DNA of 23,718 nt from CAZEQD01 sp964514305 (GCA_964514305.1 CAZEQD010000032.1:1-23718), one strand, 5' to 3'. Counted from the stretch's first letter, positions 6,915 through 16,148 are shown. Notes: a model not told the origin generated them from the sequence alone. Numbers and translations: made by a program.

Positions 6915-7661
6915 CTAAGCGATCCTGACTCGCCTTATTTCTCCTGAAAAAAATACTTTCTCTTGACCATCTCTATCAACAACCAATCCTCCCTCCCAAT
7001 TTATCCCCTTAAACAGGCCTTGAAAGGGACCCTCATCGGTCAGGACAGCCAGTTTCTCTCCCAAGGAGAAAGCTGACTTTTTTAGAAAAGAGTCAATAAT
7101 TCTCTTACGGCTGCCTTTAAGCAGGGCCTGATACCATTTATCTAAAGCCGGCCATAAACAGGGAAGCAATGAATTAACAGTTACTTCTTTATTAGTAATA
7201 ATTTTCAATGAAGTGCTCTGATGGCGGATATCTAGGGGAAAATCTTCTTGGTTATGATTGACATTAAGGCCCAAGCCCAGAGCGGTATAATTAAGCCTGT
7301 CTCCGCTGAAACTGGTTTCACATAGAATGCCCCCCAATTTTTTCCACCGCCACAGCAGATCATTAGGCCATCTCAATTTAATTCTAAGACCTAAAGCAGC
7401 CTCGCAGGCATCACTTACGGCCACCCCCGCCGTAAGCGGTAATAAAGAAAGCAGGTCCAGCGAAGGCTTAAGAATGACCGAGATGTAGAGCCCTTTCTTT
7501 GCTGCTGAATACCAGAGTCTGCCTTTTGTTCCCCTGCCTTTAGTCTGTTCTTCAGCTAATATGACCGTGCCTTCTTTTTCTCCAGCCAAAGCCAGCTTTT
7601 TAGCTAAATCGTTGGTTGAAGTACAACTTTTCACCCTGAGAATTTTAAGGCCAATTTTCAT
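6915..7661 (-). CDS. birA: Biotin--[acetyl-CoA carboxylase] ligase
   Basis: Attaches biotin through biotinyl-5'-AMP to the biotin carboxyl carrier protein of acetyl-CoA carboxylase. Seen: STND near residue 15 (biotin site), GRGTKGRLWYS near 43 (adenylate loop), KLRWPNDLLW near 97, KLGGILCE near 110, GLGLNVNH near 130, and a C-terminal SH3-like barrel. There is no N-terminal DNA-binding domain, so this is a class I, ligase-only form that should not repress biotin genes. The ATG at 7661 fits family starts (MKIGLKILRVKSCTSTND). A GTG at 7706 overlaps the valS stop as GTGA and would add 15 residues with no family match, so the start is uncertain. It sits between valS and coaX in one operon. Confidence 0.9.
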   Translation of the reverse strand: MKIGLKILRVKSCTSTNDLAKKLALAGEKEGTVILAEEQTKGRGTKGRLWYSAAKKGLYISVILKPSLDLLSLLPLTAGVAVSDACEAALGLRIKLRWPNDLLWRWKKLGGILCETSFSGDRLNYTALGLGLNVNHNQEDFPLDIRHQSTSLKIITNKEVTVNSLLPCLWPALDKWYQALLKGSRKRIIDSFLKKSAFSLGEKLAVLTDEGPFQGLFKGINWEGGLVVDRDGQEKVFFSGEIRRVRIA

Positions 7662-7702
7662 TATCACCCAGAATTCAAAGCTGTCTCCACTTTTTACCTT
7701 CC

Positions 7703-10348
7703 TCACGACCGTAGGGAAAGAAGGTGACTCAGACTCTCTTCTAATTTATTTTTACTCTTGTGGAGATGAAGGAGTCTGTCCTTAGCCTTTCTGATTATAT
7801 CCTGGGGAGCATTTCTTAAGAATTCTTTATTTTTCAGCCTTTTTTCTACCTGGGCCATATCTGACTCTATTTTAGCCAATTCCTTCTTAATTCTCTTTGC
7901 CTCCTGATCCAGGTCAATAAGGCCAGGTTCATAGGGTATGGCTACTTCCCAGCTTCCTGCAATCCCTTTTAGTACTTTCCTCTCTGTTGGAAATTTATCC
8001 CAGATATAAACTTCCTTAATATTAGCCAAAGTCTGGAAATAAAGCTTATTATTTTTAACTAACTTCTGTTCTTTTTGGCTGTTAACTTTCAGCCAAAGGT
8101 CAATTTTCACCTGAGGCACAATTCTATTCTCAGCTCTTATAGTCCTGATACTGACAATGGCTTCCTGAAGAAGCTTCATTGAGGCCTCAACATCTTCGTT
8201 TACCAGCTCCGCTTTAGGCTGAGGAAAAGAAGCCACGGCCAAGGATTGACCACTACCCGGTAGATATTGCCATATCTCTTCAGTAATAAAAGGCATGAAG
8301 GGATGAAGGAGTCTTAAAATCTGGTCTAGAGCTTGGACTAGAACAGTTTGGCTGGTTTTATTACTTGCTTTAATACTAGGCTTTACTAACTCAATATACC
8401 AGTCACAAAATTCATGCCAAACAAAGTGATAAATATTGGCAGCTGCTTCATAGAATCGATAATGCTCCAGGGACTGATTGAGCTCAGCCGTAATTCTGCT
8501 TAACCGGCTTTGAATCCAACGGTCAGCCAAAGTTAACTCCTTTTCCCTGATAGCTAAAGGATGTTCCTCAAGATTCATTATGACAAAACGGGAAGCATTC
8601 CATATTTTATTGCAAAATGCCCTATAACCGGCCATCCTCTCTTCTGAGAGGGAAATATCCATGCCAGGCACAGCCAGAGCAGCCAAAGTAAACCTTAAAG
8701 CATCAGTACCGTATTTATCAATCATCTCCAGAGGATCGATTATATTTCCCTCTGATTTGCTCATCTTACGCTTCTTGACATCTCTAACTAAGCCGTTGAT
8801 AAAAACATGACGAAAGGGTATATCCCCAGCAAATTTTAAGCCCATCATGATCATCCTAGCCACCCAGAAAAAAATGATATCAAAGCCGGTTGACATCAAA
8901 TCTGTAGGGTAGAAAGTTTTTAAATCTTCAGTCTCTTCCGGCCAGCCCATGGTTACAAAAGGCCATAAGGCAGAACTAAACCAAGTATCAAGCACATCTT
9001 CATCTTGAACCAACCGCTGGCTTTGGCAATTTGCACATTTCTCGGGAGCCTCCATACTTACATTCACCTGCTGGCAATCCTGGCAATACCAAGCTGGAAT
9101 CCGATGTCCCCACCACAATTGACGCGATATGCACCAATCATGGATATTATACATCCACTCAAAATAAGTCTTAGCCCAGTTTGGCGGAATAAATTTTATT
9201 TTACCTTCTTTAACCACTCTAATGGCTTCCTTGGCTAAAGGGCCCACTTTAACAAACCACTGCCAGGAAAGATGAGGTTCAATAACTGTTTGACAGCGAT
9301 AGCAATGGCCAACTGCATGTTGATAATCTTCAACCTTCTCCAAAAGACCTAATTCTTTTAATTTAGCCAGCACTTTTTGGCGACATTCATATCTATCCAG
9401 GCCAACAAAATCTAGACCGGCCTCTTTGGTCATCTTGCCTGAACCATCAATGACAATAATCTGAGGCAGGTGGTGCTTTTTACCCAATTCAAAATCAACC
9501 GGGTCATGGGCAGGAGTAACCTTAACTGCTCCTGTGCCAAAATCTTGTTCTACCCTTTCATCAGTGATAATGGGAATCACTCTTTTGGTCAGCGGCAGTC
9601 GGACTTTCTTCCCTTGAAACATCAAGTAGCGTTTATCAGCCGGATGGATAGCCACAGCTGTATCTCCCAGCATAGTCTCTGGCCTGGTAGTGGCCACAGT
9701 AATAGACCGAGAACTGTTAAGCAGAGGATACTTTATAAAATAAAGTTGGGATTTATGCTCTTTATGCTCTATTTCTATATCAGATAAAACTGTTCCACAA
9801 TGAGGACAGCGATTAACAAGATAATAATCTCTATAGATAAGCCCCTCCTGGTAAAGATCGACAAAAACCTTTCTTACAGCTCTGGAAAAGCCTTCATCAA
9901 GAGTGAATCTCTCTCGTGTCCAATCTAATGAAGCCCCGAGCTTTTTCAATTGGTGGATGATGAGCCCCCCGTATTTTTTCTTCCAATCCCAAGCTACTTT
10001 AAGAAAAGCTTCTCGCCCAATTTTTTCTCGGGTTAATCCTTTCTCTGCCAAGCTTTGTTCAATAACATTATGGACAGCAATACTAGCGTGGTCAGTTCCA
10101 GGCAGCCAGAGGGTATTATAGCCCTGCATGCGGCGCCAACGGACAATTATATCAGGTAAAGTAAAACAGAGAGCATGCCCCATATGAAGAGAGCCAGTAA
10201 CATTAGGAGGAGGCAAGACCATAGAAAAGGGCTTTTTTGGAGAAGGCACTTGGGCCACAAATATATCTTTATCAATCCAAAATTTGGACCACTTCTCTTC
10301 CACCGGACGAGGATCGTAGGCTTTGCTCAGAAGTCTCTTGACTTTCAT
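7703..10348 (-). CDS. valS: Valyl-tRNA synthetase
   Basis: Class I synthetase that charges tRNA-Val. 881 residues, normal length. Seen: the HIGH motif as HMGH (55-58) in PPPNVTGSLHMGHAL; an editing (CP1) domain with TTRPETMLGDTAVAIHP and an intact GTDHASIA segment; the KMSKS motif as KMSKSEGN; several CxxC pairs (CPHC, CYRC, CQDC, CANC) typical of ValS zinc ribbons; an anticodon-binding domain with WHEFCDWYIE; and the C-terminal coiled-coil arm (last about 65 residues, IKKELAKIESDMAQVEKRL). The ATG at 10348 has GGAG 6 bases upstream and is preferred to a TTG four codons earlier. It lies 98 bases downstream of the receiver-like gene; no terminator is seen between them. Confidence 0.96.
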   Translation of the reverse strand: MKVKRLLSKAYDPRPVEEKWSKFWIDKDIFVAQVPSPKKPFSMVLPPPNVTGSLHMGHALCFTLPDIIVRWRRMQGYNTLWLPGTDHASIAVHNVIEQSLAEKGLTREKIGREAFLKVAWDWKKKYGGLIIHQLKKLGASLDWTRERFTLDEGFSRAVRKVFVDLYQEGLIYRDYYLVNRCPHCGTVLSDIEIEHKEHKSQLYFIKYPLLNSSRSITVATTRPETMLGDTAVAIHPADKRYLMFQGKKVRLPLTKRVIPIITDERVEQDFGTGAVKVTPAHDPVDFELGKKHHLPQIIVIDGSGKMTKEAGLDFVGLDRYECRQKVLAKLKELGLLEKVEDYQHAVGHCYRCQTVIEPHLSWQWFVKVGPLAKEAIRVVKEGKIKFIPPNWAKTYFEWMYNIHDWCISRQLWWGHRIPAWYCQDCQQVNVSMEAPEKCANCQSQRLVQDEDVLDTWFSSALWPFVTMGWPEETEDLKTFYPTDLMSTGFDIIFFWVARMIMMGLKFAGDIPFRHVFINGLVRDVKKRKMSKSEGNIIDPLEMIDKYGTDALRFTLAALAVPGMDISLSEERMAGYRAFCNKIWNASRFVIMNLEEHPLAIREKELTLADRWIQSRLSRITAELNQSLEHYRFYEAAANIYHFVWHEFCDWYIELVKPSIKASNKTSQTVLVQALDQILRLLHPFMPFITEEIWQYLPGSGQSLAVASFPQPKAELVNEDVEASMKLLQEAIVSIRTIRAENRIVPQVKIDLWLKVNSQKEQKLVKNNKLYFQTLANIKEVYIWDKFPTERKVLKGIAGSWEVAIPYEPGLIDLDQEAKRIKKELAKIESDMAQVEKRLKNKEFLRNAPQDIIRKAKDRLLHLHKSKNKLEESLSHLLSLRS

Positions 10349-10446
10349 CCTTAACTCCAAATCACAAATTGTTTTAGTAGCTTACCATATAATTTCTTCT
10401 CATCTCAATGCTTCAGCTCCTCAGTAATCATTTTAACATCTTGTTT

Positions 10447-11028
10447 TCACTTTTTCTTCTTTACTTCTGGCCCTTTCGATTCCAACCACAATTTAATCTC
10501 GGCTAAGATCTGAGCTTTAAGTCTCTTTTCCAGTTCTTTTCCCATAGCTCCTACTTCCTTCTTTACTATAGATCGTATTTCATCTTCTAACTCTGAGGCT
10601 GGCCCGGCCGCCGTAGCGGTTTCTATTTCCGCCTCTTCAGGCAACGTTGAGGGAAATTTCTTTCTGTCCACCAAATCCCCAATCAACTCAGCCAACAAGA
10701 CTGAAGCAAAGGGCAATTTTACCACTTCATCAAAATTGCCCGAATCTATAAGCTCTTCTCCTACGGGCTCAAAAAGTCCCTTAAGCAAAACAAGAGGGAT
10801 GTCTTTAAATTGAGGTCGCGATTTTAAAAATTGGCAGATATCGTAGCTTTTTTTGGCAGGAAATGCAAGGCGAAGCAGAATAATATCAGCCGAGACTGAA
10901 TTTACCTGGTTAATAAGTTCCTGCTCATCAGCCAAAGAAATGACTTCATAATCTTGCCCAGCCAGAGCAGTCTGGACTGCTTTCTCCAGAGAAGGACTGC
11001 AGCCAATAGTTAGCACTTTAGAGGACAT
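10447..11028 (-). CDS. Degenerate receiver-domain protein with coiled-coil tail
   Basis: 193 residues. Residues 1-120 have the alternating alpha/beta pattern of a CheY-like receiver: KVLTIGCSPSLEKAVQTAL at the start, ADIILLRLAFP where the phospho-acceptor Asp should be, IPLVLLKG where the Thr/Ser strand ends, and FDEVVKLPF for the conserved Lys-Pro. The Asp position holds Arg or Leu and the switch Thr is Lys, so phosphorylation is unlikely. After a Pro/Ala/Glu linker, residues about 140-180 form an amphipathic helix (IVKKEVGAMGKELEKRL), ending in KKKK. Start: the ATG at 11028 lies 8 bases after the dnaE stop without a Shine-Dalgarno sequence, so coupled translation is likely; a TTG at 11040 overlaps dnaE. 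Role unknown; possibly a scaffold. Confidence 0.7.
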   Translation of the reverse strand: MSSKVLTIGCSPSLEKAVQTALAGQDYEVISLADEQELINQVNSVSADIILLRLAFPAKKSYDICQFLKSRPQFKDIPLVLLKGLFEPVGEELIDSGNFDEVVKLPFASVLLAELIGDLVDRKKFPSTLPEEAEIETATAAGPASELEDEIRSIVKKEVGAMGKELEKRLKAQILAEIKLWLESKGPEVKKKK

Positions 11029-11036
11029 TTTAGTTA

Positions 11037-14000
11037 TCAATACTCAATAAAGACTGAATTTTCTCCAAGTAAATTCTCAATATTTTTGGTCATTTCTTCC
11101 GACGGTGAGACGCCCTGAATATCAACTGAGCGGACCACCATTCTGTAAGAATGAGGGGTTTCCAGCTCAAACAAGAGTGGACATTGACCTTGGTGTTTAG
11201 CCAGCATATTCTTTAATTCTTCAAAGATTGTTTCTTCTATACCTGGCAGAAAAATCCTGAGGATTACTCGTTTGGCTTGTTTCTGAAAGGCTTCTGCTAA
11301 GGGCAAAATCTCTAATAAATGAATTCTACGGCTCTCTCCTTCGCCTAAAAACCTGCCTCTAACCCAAACTAATGAATCTTCTCTCAAACAATCATAAAAT
11401 TTTTTATAGCTATCTGGAAAGACAACAACCTCAATTCGTCCGCTGAGATCTTCCAGGATAAAAGTGGCCATCCTTTCATCTTTTTTGGTCTTAAGGGATT
11501 TAAGAGATGAAATAATACCGGCCACTTTGATGTCCCGGCCAAAATCCTTCTCTTCATCCAATTGGCTGATAGAGTGAGAAACCAGCCTCTTTAGACGTGA
11601 GCCAAAATGAGCCAGAGGATGGCCAGTAATATAAAAACCTAAGGCATCCTTTTCATAAGATAGGAAAAGACTTTCATCCCACTCCCGCATCTCCTGTATC
11701 TCGGCTGGAATGGCCGGCGGCTCCAGTTGGCTACCGCCAAAGAGAAAATTCTGTTTTGAGGCCTCTATCCGTTGCCTTTGATGAGCATAATCAATCATCT
11801 TATCCACCAGATGAAAAAGTTGAGAGCGCTTCCAGCCCAAAGAATCCAGAGCCCCAGCCTTGATTAAGCTCTCAATCACTTTGCGGTTGACTACCTTAGG
11901 GTCTGCATCTTTAAAAATGTCAAAAGGGGAGGCAAACCTGCCTCTTTTTTTTCTGGCTCGAATTAAAGCTTTTACAGCTCCTTCACCCACATTTTTTATG
12001 GCCGACAAGCCGAACCGGATGTCTCCCTTGACTACGGTAAAATTGAAATCGCTCTCATTGATGTCTGGAGGCAAGACATTGATGCCCATCTCTTTGCATT
12101 CATTAATATATTTAACAACTTGAGAAGTAGCCCCCCTCTCTGCTTCTGAAGTGAGAAGCGCAGCCAAAAAATATTGGGGATAATGAGCTTTTAAATAGGC
12201 AGTTCTATAGGCAAGGTAAGCATAGGCAGTACTATGAGATTTATTAAAGCCGTAGCCAGCAAAATATTTGATTTGGTCAAAAATTTTAATGGCCTTAGCT
12301 GCGCTTAAACCTCTCTTTTTAGCTCCCTGAATAAATCTCTGCCGTTGAGCTTTCATCATTGAGGTTACCTTTTTACCCATGGCTTTGCGCAGAATATCAG
12401 CTTCGGCTAGAGAAAAGCCAGCCAGTTCAGTAGCAATCTTCATTACCTGCTCCTGATAAACAATGATACCTTTGGTCTCTTTAAGAATAGGCTCCAGTTC
12501 AGGACATTCATAGCTTATCCGTTCTGGATGATTTTTACGTTTGATGAATTCATCAGTCATGCCGCTTTTCAGAGGCCCCGGCCGATAAAGGGCATTTAAA
12601 GCAATCAAATCACGGAAACTCTCTGGTTTAAAGTTGCGGAGTAAATCTTTCATACCCCGGCTCTCGAACTGAAAGACACCATCGGTATTGCCTGACTTAA
12701 AGACCTCAAAGGTTGGAGGGTCATTAAGGGGCACGTTTTTCATATCTATCTTTTGGCCTGAATCTCGCTCTACCAGCTCTATAGTATCCTGGATGACGGT
12801 TAAATTCCGAAGGCCCAGCAAATCCATTTTAAGCAAACCCAAAGCCTCTATATCCTGCATTGGAAACTGGGTTGTAATTTCACCCTTAACTGACTGGTAA
12901 AGAGGCATGAATTCGACTAATGGTTGAGGAGCAATAACAATGCCAGCTGCATGAATAGAAGGATGACGTACTTGACCTTCCAACTTCTGGGCTGTGGACA
13001 GAAGATGAGCAATCTTAGCATTTTTATCTCTTAACTCTCTCAACTGAGGAATATTATTTAAAGCACCTTCAATAGTGGCTTCCGGCCCGTAGGGAGGAAT
13101 CATTTTAGCAATTTTATCGACCTCAGGCAGAGGAACTTCTAAGGCCCTGCCTACATCTCTCACAGCCTGGCGGGCAGCCATGGTTCCGAAAGTTATGATT
13201 TGACAGACATTCTCCCGCCCGTATTTTTCGGTCACATAGGCAATTATTTCATCTCGTCGCCGGCCACAAAAATCTATATCAATATCAGGCAGGGTGATTC
13301 TCTCAGGATTGAGAAATCTCTCAAAGAGGAGGTCATATTGGAGGGGGTCTATATCCGTAATCTCCAAACAATAGGCCAGCAGGCTACCGGCAGCTGAGCC
13401 TCTGCCCGGACCCACGGGAATGTTTCTTGATCTGGCCATTTGAATAAGATCCCAGACAATTAAAAAATAGCCTTCAAATCCCATTTCTTTGACCAGCTTA
13501 ACTTCTTTAGCTAACCTTTCTTCATACTGGCTTGGATCAGGCCGCTCCCCTTCCTCTTGGATGGCTTCAATTTGTTTCATCCGCTTTAAGAAACTTTCCT
13601 TAACCACCTGATCGAAGTAGCTAGCCAAGGAAAATCCAGGAGGCGGTTTAAACTGGGGCAGAAAATGACCTCCAGTGGGGAAATCAAAATGACATTGAGA
13701 AGCAATCTTGACTGTATTCTGGATGGCTTCAGGAATATGGCTAAAGAGCTTGGCCATTTCTGAACCAGATTTAAAATAGAATTCTTGAGTCTCAAATCTA
13801 ATTCTATTCTGCTCGCTGACCTTTTTATTAGTTTGTATACAGAGTAAAACATCGTGACTTTCGGACTCAGCCTGAGTTAAATAATGACAATCATTGGTAG
13901 CCACGAGAGGTAAGCCAAGCTTTTTAGCCAGTTCTATCAAGCGGGGATTAACTTTCGCCTGATCTTTAAGGCCGTGGTCTTGAATTTCGATGTAGAAATC

Positions 14001-14513
14001 TCCTTTGGCAAAGAAGGAAGCATACTCCAAGGTTGTTCTTTCTGCTTTATCCATCTCGTCCCGGGCTAAATAGTAAGGGATTTCCCCTCTCAAGCAGCCT
14101 GAGAGAGCGATTAAACCCTGACTGTACTGAGCTAAAAGATCTCTATCAACCCGCGGACGATAATAAAAACCTTCTAAGTAGCTTTTAGTAATCAATTGGC
14201 AGAGATTCTTATAGCCTATTTCATCCTTAACCAAAACGGTTAAGTGGAAATGAGAAGGCGTATGCTTGTCCAACTTCTTATCAAATCGGCTATAGGGGGC
14301 GACATAAAGTTCACAGCCTAAAATAGGTTTGATGCCTTTCTCTTTGGCTTTCCTAAAAAAACTGACCGCCCCAAAAATGTTACCATGGTCAGTAAGAGCT
14401 ACAGCTGGCATTTTTAATTGCCAAGCAGCTTCAATTAAAGATTCAATCCTTAAGGCGCCATCTAAAATACTATATTCTGAATGATTATGAAGATGGATAA
14501 ATAAAGGCTCCAT
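11037..14513 (-). CDS. dnaE: DNA polymerase III subunit alpha
   Basis: The replicative polymerase catalytic subunit, 1158 residues (family about 1150-1180). Domains in order: PHP domain (LHNHSEYSILDGA at 7-19, DHGNIFGA, GCELYVAP, and NDCHYL before the end of the domain); C-family polymerase core with GPGRGSAAGS and the catalytic Asp pair in LPDIDIDF; TTQFPMQDIEALGLLKMDLLGLRNL; the QVMKIATELAGFSLAEAD region and GYGFNKSHSTAYA; tandem helix-hairpin-helix; an OB fold (VAGIISSLKSLKTKKDERMATFILEDLSGRIEVV split over two strands); and a C-terminal tau-binding region. The PHP metal ligands look retained, so proofreading-type activity is possible. ATG at 14513 with GAGGT upstream. The receiver-like gene follows within 8 bases. 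Confidence 0.97.
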   Translation of the reverse strand: MEPLFIHLHNHSEYSILDGALRIESLIEAAWQLKMPAVALTDHGNIFGAVSFFRKAKEKGIKPILGCELYVAPYSRFDKKLDKHTPSHFHLTVLVKDEIGYKNLCQLITKSYLEGFYYRPRVDRDLLAQYSQGLIALSGCLRGEIPYYLARDEMDKAERTTLEYASFFAKGDFYIEIQDHGLKDQAKVNPRLIELAKKLGLPLVATNDCHYLTQAESESHDVLLCIQTNKKVSEQNRIRFETQEFYFKSGSEMAKLFSHIPEAIQNTVKIASQCHFDFPTGGHFLPQFKPPPGFSLASYFDQVVKESFLKRMKQIEAIQEEGERPDPSQYEERLAKEVKLVKEMGFEGYFLIVWDLIQMARSRNIPVGPGRGSAAGSLLAYCLEITDIDPLQYDLLFERFLNPERITLPDIDIDFCGRRRDEIIAYVTEKYGRENVCQIITFGTMAARQAVRDVGRALEVPLPEVDKIAKMIPPYGPEATIEGALNNIPQLRELRDKNAKIAHLLSTAQKLEGQVRHPSIHAAGIVIAPQPLVEFMPLYQSVKGEITTQFPMQDIEALGLLKMDLLGLRNLTVIQDTIELVERDSGQKIDMKNVPLNDPPTFEVFKSGNTDGVFQFESRGMKDLLRNFKPESFRDLIALNALYRPGPLKSGMTDEFIKRKNHPERISYECPELEPILKETKGIIVYQEQVMKIATELAGFSLAEADILRKAMGKKVTSMMKAQRQRFIQGAKKRGLSAAKAIKIFDQIKYFAGYGFNKSHSTAYAYLAYRTAYLKAHYPQYFLAALLTSEAERGATSQVVKYINECKEMGINVLPPDINESDFNFTVVKGDIRFGLSAIKNVGEGAVKALIRARKKRGRFASPFDIFKDADPKVVNRKVIESLIKAGALDSLGWKRSQLFHLVDKMIDYAHQRQRIEASKQNFLFGGSQLEPPAIPAEIQEMREWDESLFLSYEKDALGFYITGHPLAHFGSRLKRLVSHSISQLDEEKDFGRDIKVAGIISSLKSLKTKKDERMATFILEDLSGRIEVVVFPDSYKKFYDCLREDSLVWVRGRFLGEGESRRIHLLEILPLAEAFQKQAKRVILRIFLPGIEETIFEELKNMLAKHQGQCPLLFELETPHSYRMVVRSVDIQGVSPSEEMTKNIENLLGENSVFIEY

Positions 14514-14563
14514 TTCTACCTCGCTCTAACCTCTTAGCTAATTAATTCTTTTATGGGGAAAAT

Positions 14564-14606
14564 CCTCGGCGGCCTCATTCTTTACTTAAGCTTTAATGGC
14601 CCGAGG
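14564..14606 (-). terminator. Possible weak terminator after the guaA remnant
   Basis: CCTCGG...GGCC (14564-14574) and GGCC..GAGG (14598-14606) are complementary around a loop of about 23 bases. On the minus strand the stem is followed only by ATTTTCCCC. The loop is long and the T-run short, so the call is weak. Confidence 0.25.
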
Positions 14607-14627
14607 CCCTAAGGCCCTGGCTGCTGG

Positions 14628-14855
14628 TTATTCCCACTCGATGGTCGCTGGAGGTTTAGTGGTTATATCATAGACAACCCGATTAACTCCAGCCACCCCA
14701 TTGACAATCCTGTTGGATATTCTGGCCAACAGCTCGGCTCGAGCCAAGGGGAAATCAAAAGGCAATATTTCAGAATAGACTCCCAATTCTCTGATTTTAC
14801 GAGCTATAAGTTGAGTATACTGGGAGCCAAAATCAAGGACAATAACCTTATCCAT
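14628..14855 (-). pseudogene. guaA: guaA remnant: GMP synthase ends joined in frame
   Basis: A 75-codon ORF. Residues 1 to about 40 are the exact N-terminus of GMP synthase (VIVLDFGSQYTQLIARKIRE, first strand and helix of the glutamine amidotransferase domain). From about residue 42 it is the exact C-terminus (LLARISNRIVN ... RVVYDI..KPPATIEWE, the end of the dimerisation domain). A full GuaA is about 510 residues, so roughly 1.3 kb coding for the catalytic Cys/His/Glu triad and the ATP-pyrophosphatase SGGVDS loop is missing, yet the frame is kept. It cannot make GMP. It may be a genomic deletion, a population variant or an assembly join; a full copy may exist elsewhere. A -10-like TAAAAT (14862-14867) lies 6 bases before the ATG. 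Confidence 0.85.
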
Positions 14856-14861
14856 GCTTCG

Positions 14862-14867
14862 ATTTTA
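14862..14867 (-). promoter_or_regulatory. -10 box of the guaA remnant
   Basis: On the minus strand TAAAAT (5/6 match to TATAAT) ends 6 bases before the ATG at 14855, which puts the predicted transcript start on or next to the start codon. The -35 candidate is poor (TTTTCT, 3/6 match, 17-base spacer). No Shine-Dalgarno sequence is seen. This suggests a leaderless start. Confidence 0.35.
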
Positions 14868-14890
14868 ACACAAAACAATTTTAAAGAAAA

Positions 14891-14919
14891 TTGACATCCT
14901 TTTAATAATTTCATATAGT
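14891..14919 (+). promoter_or_regulatory. Strong sigma70-type promoter of apgM
   Basis: TTGACA (14891-14896, perfect), a 17-base spacer, then TATAGT (14914-14919, 5/6 match). The predicted start near 14926 is about 4 bases before the apgM ATG at 14930. No Shine-Dalgarno sequence lies between. This is the best promoter in the window, and it predicts a nearly leaderless mRNA for the apgM unit. Confidence 0.75.
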
Positions 14920-14929
14920 TTTTACTATT

Positions 14930-16132
14930 ATGGACCGGGAAAAACTGATCAAAGATTTAACCATCGAGACAAAGACTAAAATTGTCCTGTTGGTCCTTGA
15001 CGGGCTGGGAGGTCTTCCCCAGGAAGGAAAAACTCCTTTAGAAGCGGCCCAGACGCCTCATCTTGATGCCTTGGCCGCCCAAAGTGTTTGCGGTTTAACC
15101 GATCCTGTTTTCAGGGGTATCACTCCAGGCAGTGGCCCGGCCCACCTTGCCTTATTCGGCTATGAGCCCACCAAGTATATTTTAGGAAGAGGGATTTTAG
15201 AGGCACTTGGCATAGGCGTAGAAGTAAGCCCTAACGATTTAGTGGCCCGAGGAAATTTCGCTACTTTAAAAGAGGGCTTGATTGTTGATCGCCGGGCTGG
15301 AAGAATAGCAACTGAGCAGAATAAGCAACTTTGTCAGCTGATCAATCACTCTCTCAAAAAGCAAAAAAATATAACTATTACCCTTTACCCAGGCCGAGAA
15401 CATCGCTTTGTGGTCAAATTCAGTGGCCATAATCTGTCTGATGCCCTCTCTGATGCTGACCCCCAAAAGGAAGGCAAGCTACCTGTTTTAGCCAAACCTC
15501 TTACTACCAAGGCTGAACCTACAGCCAACTTAGTTAATAGCTTTGTTAAAGAGGTAACTGAGATTCTAAGTCATTCTCAACCAGCCAATACCATACTCTT
15601 ACGGGGATTTGCCAAACATCCTTCCCTCCCGACCATGGAAGAACTCTATAAATTAAAGCCCGTAGCCGTAGCCCATTATCCTATGTACAAAGGTTTAGCT
15701 AGGCTGGTGGGCATGGATTTGGCTCATCCCGAGGAAGGAATTCCTGATCTTTTGGCAACCGTGACTCAAATTTTTAATGATTTTAACTTCTTTTATGTTC
15801 ATGTCAAAAAAACTGATTCATATGGAGAAGATGGTAATTATCAAGCCAAAAAAGCAGTCATTGAAGAAGTAGATGCCCATTTGCCCCAGCTTCTCCGCCT
15901 CCGCCCTGATGTCTTGGTAGTAACCTCAGATCATTCAACTCCCTGTCTCCTTAAATCCCATTCTTGGCATCCCAATCCCTTCCTCCTTCACTCAGCCACC
16001 TCTCAGCCTGATAGAGTATCGTCTTTTTCTGAAAGAGAATGCAGTCAGGGTTATTTAGGCCGCTTTCCGGCTATTTATGCCATGCCTTTAATGCTAGCCC
16101 ATGCTGGCAAATTAAAAAAATTTGGGGCCTGA
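14930..16132 (+). CDS. apgM: Archaeal-type cofactor-independent phosphoglycerate mutase
   Basis: Interconverts 3- and 2-phosphoglycerate in glycolysis/gluconeogenesis. 400 residues, usual for the ApgM branch of the alkaline phosphatase superfamily (bacterial GpmI is about 510). Seen: VLLVLDGLGGLP near 20 (metal Asp), TPHLDALAAQS near 43, GSGPAHLALFGYEP near 65 (nucleophile Ser region), RGNFATL and DRRAGRI, KPVAVAHYPMYKGLARLVGM near 250, VHVKKTDSYGEDGNYQAKK near 290, and TSDHSTPCLLKSHSWHPNP near 340 (metal ligands). The ATG fits the family N-terminus (MDR..L...L). It is divergent from the guaA remnant and heads the plus-strand block, driven by a strong promoter 10 bases before the ATG without a Shine-Dalgarno sequence. 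Confidence 0.93.
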   Translation: MDREKLIKDLTIETKTKIVLLVLDGLGGLPQEGKTPLEAAQTPHLDALAAQSVCGLTDPVFRGITPGSGPAHLALFGYEPTKYILGRGILEALGIGVEVSPNDLVARGNFATLKEGLIVDRRAGRIATEQNKQLCQLINHSLKKQKNITITLYPGREHRFVVKFSGHNLSDALSDADPQKEGKLPVLAKPLTTKAEPTANLVNSFVKEVTEILSHSQPANTILLRGFAKHPSLPTMEELYKLKPVAVAHYPMYKGLARLVGMDLAHPEEGIPDLLATVTQIFNDFNFFYVHVKKTDSYGEDGNYQAKKAVIEEVDAHLPQLLRLRPDVLVVTSDHSTPCLLKSHSWHPNPFLLHSATSQPDRVSSFSERECSQGYLGRFPAIYAMPLMLAHAGKLKKFGA

Positions 16133-16148
16133 TAAGGTCAATCGACAG

